The notes below the pieces were generated by a model. The model was given only the letters and a program-made list of their open reading frames with translations, searched no databases and was not told where the DNA came from. Below are positions 5,893 to 6,501 of a DNA stretch of 6,501 nt, one piece after another. The stretch is taken from the NCBI GenBank assembly GCA_016296485.1, contig JAEDJF010000084.1:1-6501 (forward strand), in the 5' to 3' direction. The stretch is from Oscillospiraceae bacterium. GTDB lineage: Bacteria; Bacillota; Clostridia; Oscillospirales; Ruminococcaceae. The position numbers and the translations under genes were made by a program. The stretch's first letter is position 1, and each line of letters starts with the position of its first letter.

Positions 5893-5943
5893 CTTTCCCC
5901 TCGGGGGAAGGTGGCTTTGCCGCAAGGCAAAGACGGATGAGGT
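5893..5943. repeat. Double-hairpin intergenic repeat block
   Basis: Two hairpins lie side by side. TTCCCC (5895-5900) and GGGGAA (5904-5909) have a 3-base loop; CTTTGCC (5915-5921) and GGCAAAG (5926-5932) are capped by GCAA, a GNRA tetraloop. Around the second hairpin are GAAGGTGG and GACGGATGAGG, a layout I recall from dispersed repeats in Clostridia. There is no U-tract after either hairpin, so this is not a normal terminator. Function is unknown. Confidence 0.6.
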
Positions 5944-5966
5944 TTTTCCGCCTTGCACCCTCTACG

Positions 5967-5991
5967 GTAGGGCGGGGTCTTGACCCCGCCG
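5967..5991. repeat. Palindromic repeat with alternative core
   Basis: GGCGGGGTC (5971-5979) and GACCCCGCC (5982-5990) are perfect arms around TT. The flanks GTAGGGCGG on the left and CCGCCG on the right are like those of the ATA-core repeats at 5865 and 6029, but the core reads GGTCTTGACC. It looks like a sister subtype of the same family. Confidence 0.7.
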
Positions 5992-6028
5992 TCGATATGG
6001 CGCCCGCCGTGTTGAATTGGCTCCACCA

Positions 6029-6053
6029 GTAGGGGCGGATATTATCCGCCCGA
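6029..6053. repeat. Palindromic repeat, ATA-core type, copy 2
   Basis: GGGCGGATA (6033-6041) and TATCCGCCC (6043-6051) are perfect arms around a single T. It matches copy 1 at 5865-5889 except at the centre, where copy 1 has A, so on the palindromic core the two copies read as reverse complements of each other. Confidence 0.85.
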
Positions 6054-6070
6054 AAACCTCCCCTATCAGG

Positions 6071-6124
6071 GCAAGGCTTGCGAAGCGCGTCCAGTGGACG
6101 AAACAGCGAGCAAGGCTTGGCGCC
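6071..6124. repeat. Cluster of short palindromes with a direct repeat
   Basis: CAAGGCTTG occurs at 6072-6080 and again at 6111-6119. Between them is CGTCCAGTGGACG (6088-6100), a perfect odd palindrome. The first copy extends to the palindrome GCAAGGCTTGC (6071-6081), and GGCGCC (6119-6124) follows the second. This probably belongs to the same repeat-rich unit as the hairpin at 6125-6172. No function can be assigned. Confidence 0.5.
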
Positions 6125-6172
6125 GCGGTCAAAAATTTCAAGGCGTATGCCGACGAAATTTTTGGTAACCGC
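6125..6172. repeat. Bulged long hairpin, possible repeat element or small structured RNA
   Basis: Outer arms GCGGT (6125-6129) and ACCGC (6168-6172), inner arms CAAAAATTTC (6130-6139) and GAAATTTTTG (6155-6164), a GTA bulge on the right side, and an apical GGC-GTAT-GCC (6142-6151). That gives 15 Watson-Crick pairs plus a small inner hairpin. No U-tract or promoter is attached. Confidence 0.55.
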
Positions 6173-6255
6173 AAGAGGGCAGTATTATCTTTAGATTACT
6201 GCTAAAGAATTCCGCTTTGCGTTAAAAGGGTGGAAATGATTTCGCTTTTGTATAT

Positions 6256-6295
6256 TACCCCCGTCTCTTTGTGCGCCTACAAAGAGATGGGGGTA
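6256..6295. repeat. 17-bp inverted repeat upstream of the divergent gene
   Basis: TACCCCCGTCTCTTTGT (6256-6272) and ACAAAGAGATGGGGGTA (6279-6295) pair over 17 positions with a 6-base loop. One position is G-U if transcribed rightward and A-C if transcribed leftward. There is no T-run on either side, so it is not a typical terminator. It ends 57 bases before the -35 box of the rightward promoter. It could be an operator, a small mobile repeat or a structured transcript end; nothing here decides. Confidence 0.8.
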
Positions 6296-6352
6296 CATAG
6301 GCAAAACAAAAAGCAATCGTGCGTATAATACCCGCCCCCTCGTTTTTCGCTC

Positions 6353-6381
6353 TCGACAGGCGGAAAAAAGAGTGCTATAAT
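6353..6381 (+). promoter_or_regulatory. Promoter of the rightward gene (sigma-A type, extended -10)
   Basis: TCGACA (6353-6358, five of six bases of TTGACA), a 17-base spacer, then a perfect TATAAT (6376-6381) preceded by TGC, an extended -10. The start of transcription should lie near 6388, giving a leader of about 25 bases before the ATG at 6414. Confidence 0.85.
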
Positions 6382-6400
6382 ATCCCCGAAGACGAAAAGG

Positions 6401-6405
6401 GGAGG
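6401..6405 (+). promoter_or_regulatory. Ribosome binding site of the rightward gene
   Basis: GGAGG within AAAAGGGGAGG, 8 bases before the ATG at 6414; strong and optimally spaced. Confidence 0.85.
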
Positions 6406-6413
6406 AATTTGAG

Positions 6414-6501
6414 ATGAATTTAACCGAATACGCGAGCTTCGGCGCGAAAAAAGCCGTGGAGCTCCTTTCGATAGACAGCCCCACGGGCTACACCGCGAAG
6501 G
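6414..6501 (+). CDS. Probable M42-type metallopeptidase, N-terminal 29 residues only
   Basis: Only the first 29 codons are in the window, open to the right edge: MNLTEYASFGAKKAVELL, then SIDSPTGYTAK. An amphipathic helix ending in ELLSIDSPTGYT resembles the N-terminus of M42-family zinc aminopeptidases (and related M20/M28 enzymes), where a LL.I.SPTGY-type segment precedes the first metal-binding domain. The family cannot be proven from this fragment because no metal ligands are visible. The start is secure: an extended -10 promoter and a strong ribosome binding site sit directly upstream. It is transcribed away from the purine operon from its own promoter, so there is no evidence of shared control. 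Confidence 0.6.
   Translation, partial: MNLTEYASFGAKKAVELLSIDSPTGYTAK

Larger units (their letters stand above)
5700..6352. other. Intergenic region between divergent promoters, rich in palindromic repeats, no convincing gene
   Basis: This stretch separates the purine operon promoter from the promoter of the rightward gene. Open frames here are short (about 60-97 codons), run through palindromes, have no good ribosome binding sites and give low-complexity, Arg/Pro-rich peptides. From 5700 to 5860 I see only AT-rich sequence with no clear element. From about 5865 to 6172 there is a series of palindromes listed separately, and 6256-6295 is a long inverted repeat. No tRNA, rRNA, CRISPR or transposase trace is visible. 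Confidence 0.7.

Noticed and set aside
5865..6053. Repeated palindromes as a CRISPR array
   Set aside because: Only two near-identical copies of 25 bases, spaced about 140 bases apart and with unrelated repeats in between; no regular spacers and no cas genes.
6256..6295. The 17-bp inverted repeat as an intrinsic terminator
   Set aside because: No T-run follows it in either direction, and the neighbouring genes diverge, so no transcript needs to end here.
6324..6329. A second TATAAT upstream of the rightward gene
   Set aside because: No -35-like hexamer stands 16-18 bases upstream, while the promoter at 6353-6381 has both boxes and an extended -10.
5829..6484. Three short minus-strand frames (61-97 codons) in the intergenic region
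   Set aside because: They run through palindromic repeats, lack ribosome binding sites, and encode the kind of repeat-derived peptide (such as ADIIRPYGV) often misannotated as protein.

Overview
The window holds most of a de novo purine biosynthesis operon on the minus strand, read from about position 5690 leftward off the left edge. A roughly 0.7 kb repeat-rich intergenic stretch follows, and then the first 88 bases of a divergent plus-strand gene, probably a metallopeptidase. The gene set, GC-rich codon use, strong AAAGGAG/GGAGG ribosome binding sites, a ZTP riboswitch and the type of dispersed palindromes suggest an anaerobic Clostridia bacterium of the gut Oscillospiraceae/Ruminococcaceae kind. 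That assignment is inference; no rRNA or other marker is present.

Layout, in transcription order on the minus strand: an extended -10 promoter (5697..5669); a ZTP (pfl) riboswitch aptamer (5648..5555) that runs into an intrinsic terminator (5559..5506); purE (5489..4998); purC (4960..4274); a purF-type gene (4235..2811); purM (2806..1763); a formate/nitrite-transporter-family membrane protein (1769..1164); purN (1161..550); and a PurO-type IMP cyclohydrolase (533..1, cut by the window edge). Gaps after purE and purC are 37 and 38 bases. From purF onward the genes are 2 to 16 bases apart or overlap by 7, so they are tightly coupled.

PurF, PurN, PurM, PurE and PurC cover five of the usual pathway activities. 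The last step, IMP ring closure, is encoded by a stand-alone PurO-like cyclohydrolase rather than the bifunctional PurH. The riboswitch senses ZMP/ZTP, the intermediate that accumulates when 10-formyl-THF is short. The operon contains a 10-formyl-THF consumer (PurN) and, between purM and purN, a putative formate channel that could help restore one-carbon supply. The PurF protein lacks the N-terminal cysteine nucleophile of the glutaminase domain and apparently other glutaminase residues, while its PRPP-binding loop and iron-sulfur cysteines are kept. It may therefore be ammonia-dependent or use another nitrogen route.

The intergenic region 5700-6350 has no convincing gene. It contains two nearly identical 25-base palindromes, a related palindrome with a different core, a GNRA-capped hairpin block, a larger bulged hairpin, and a 17-bp inverted repeat just upstream of the promoter of the divergent gene.
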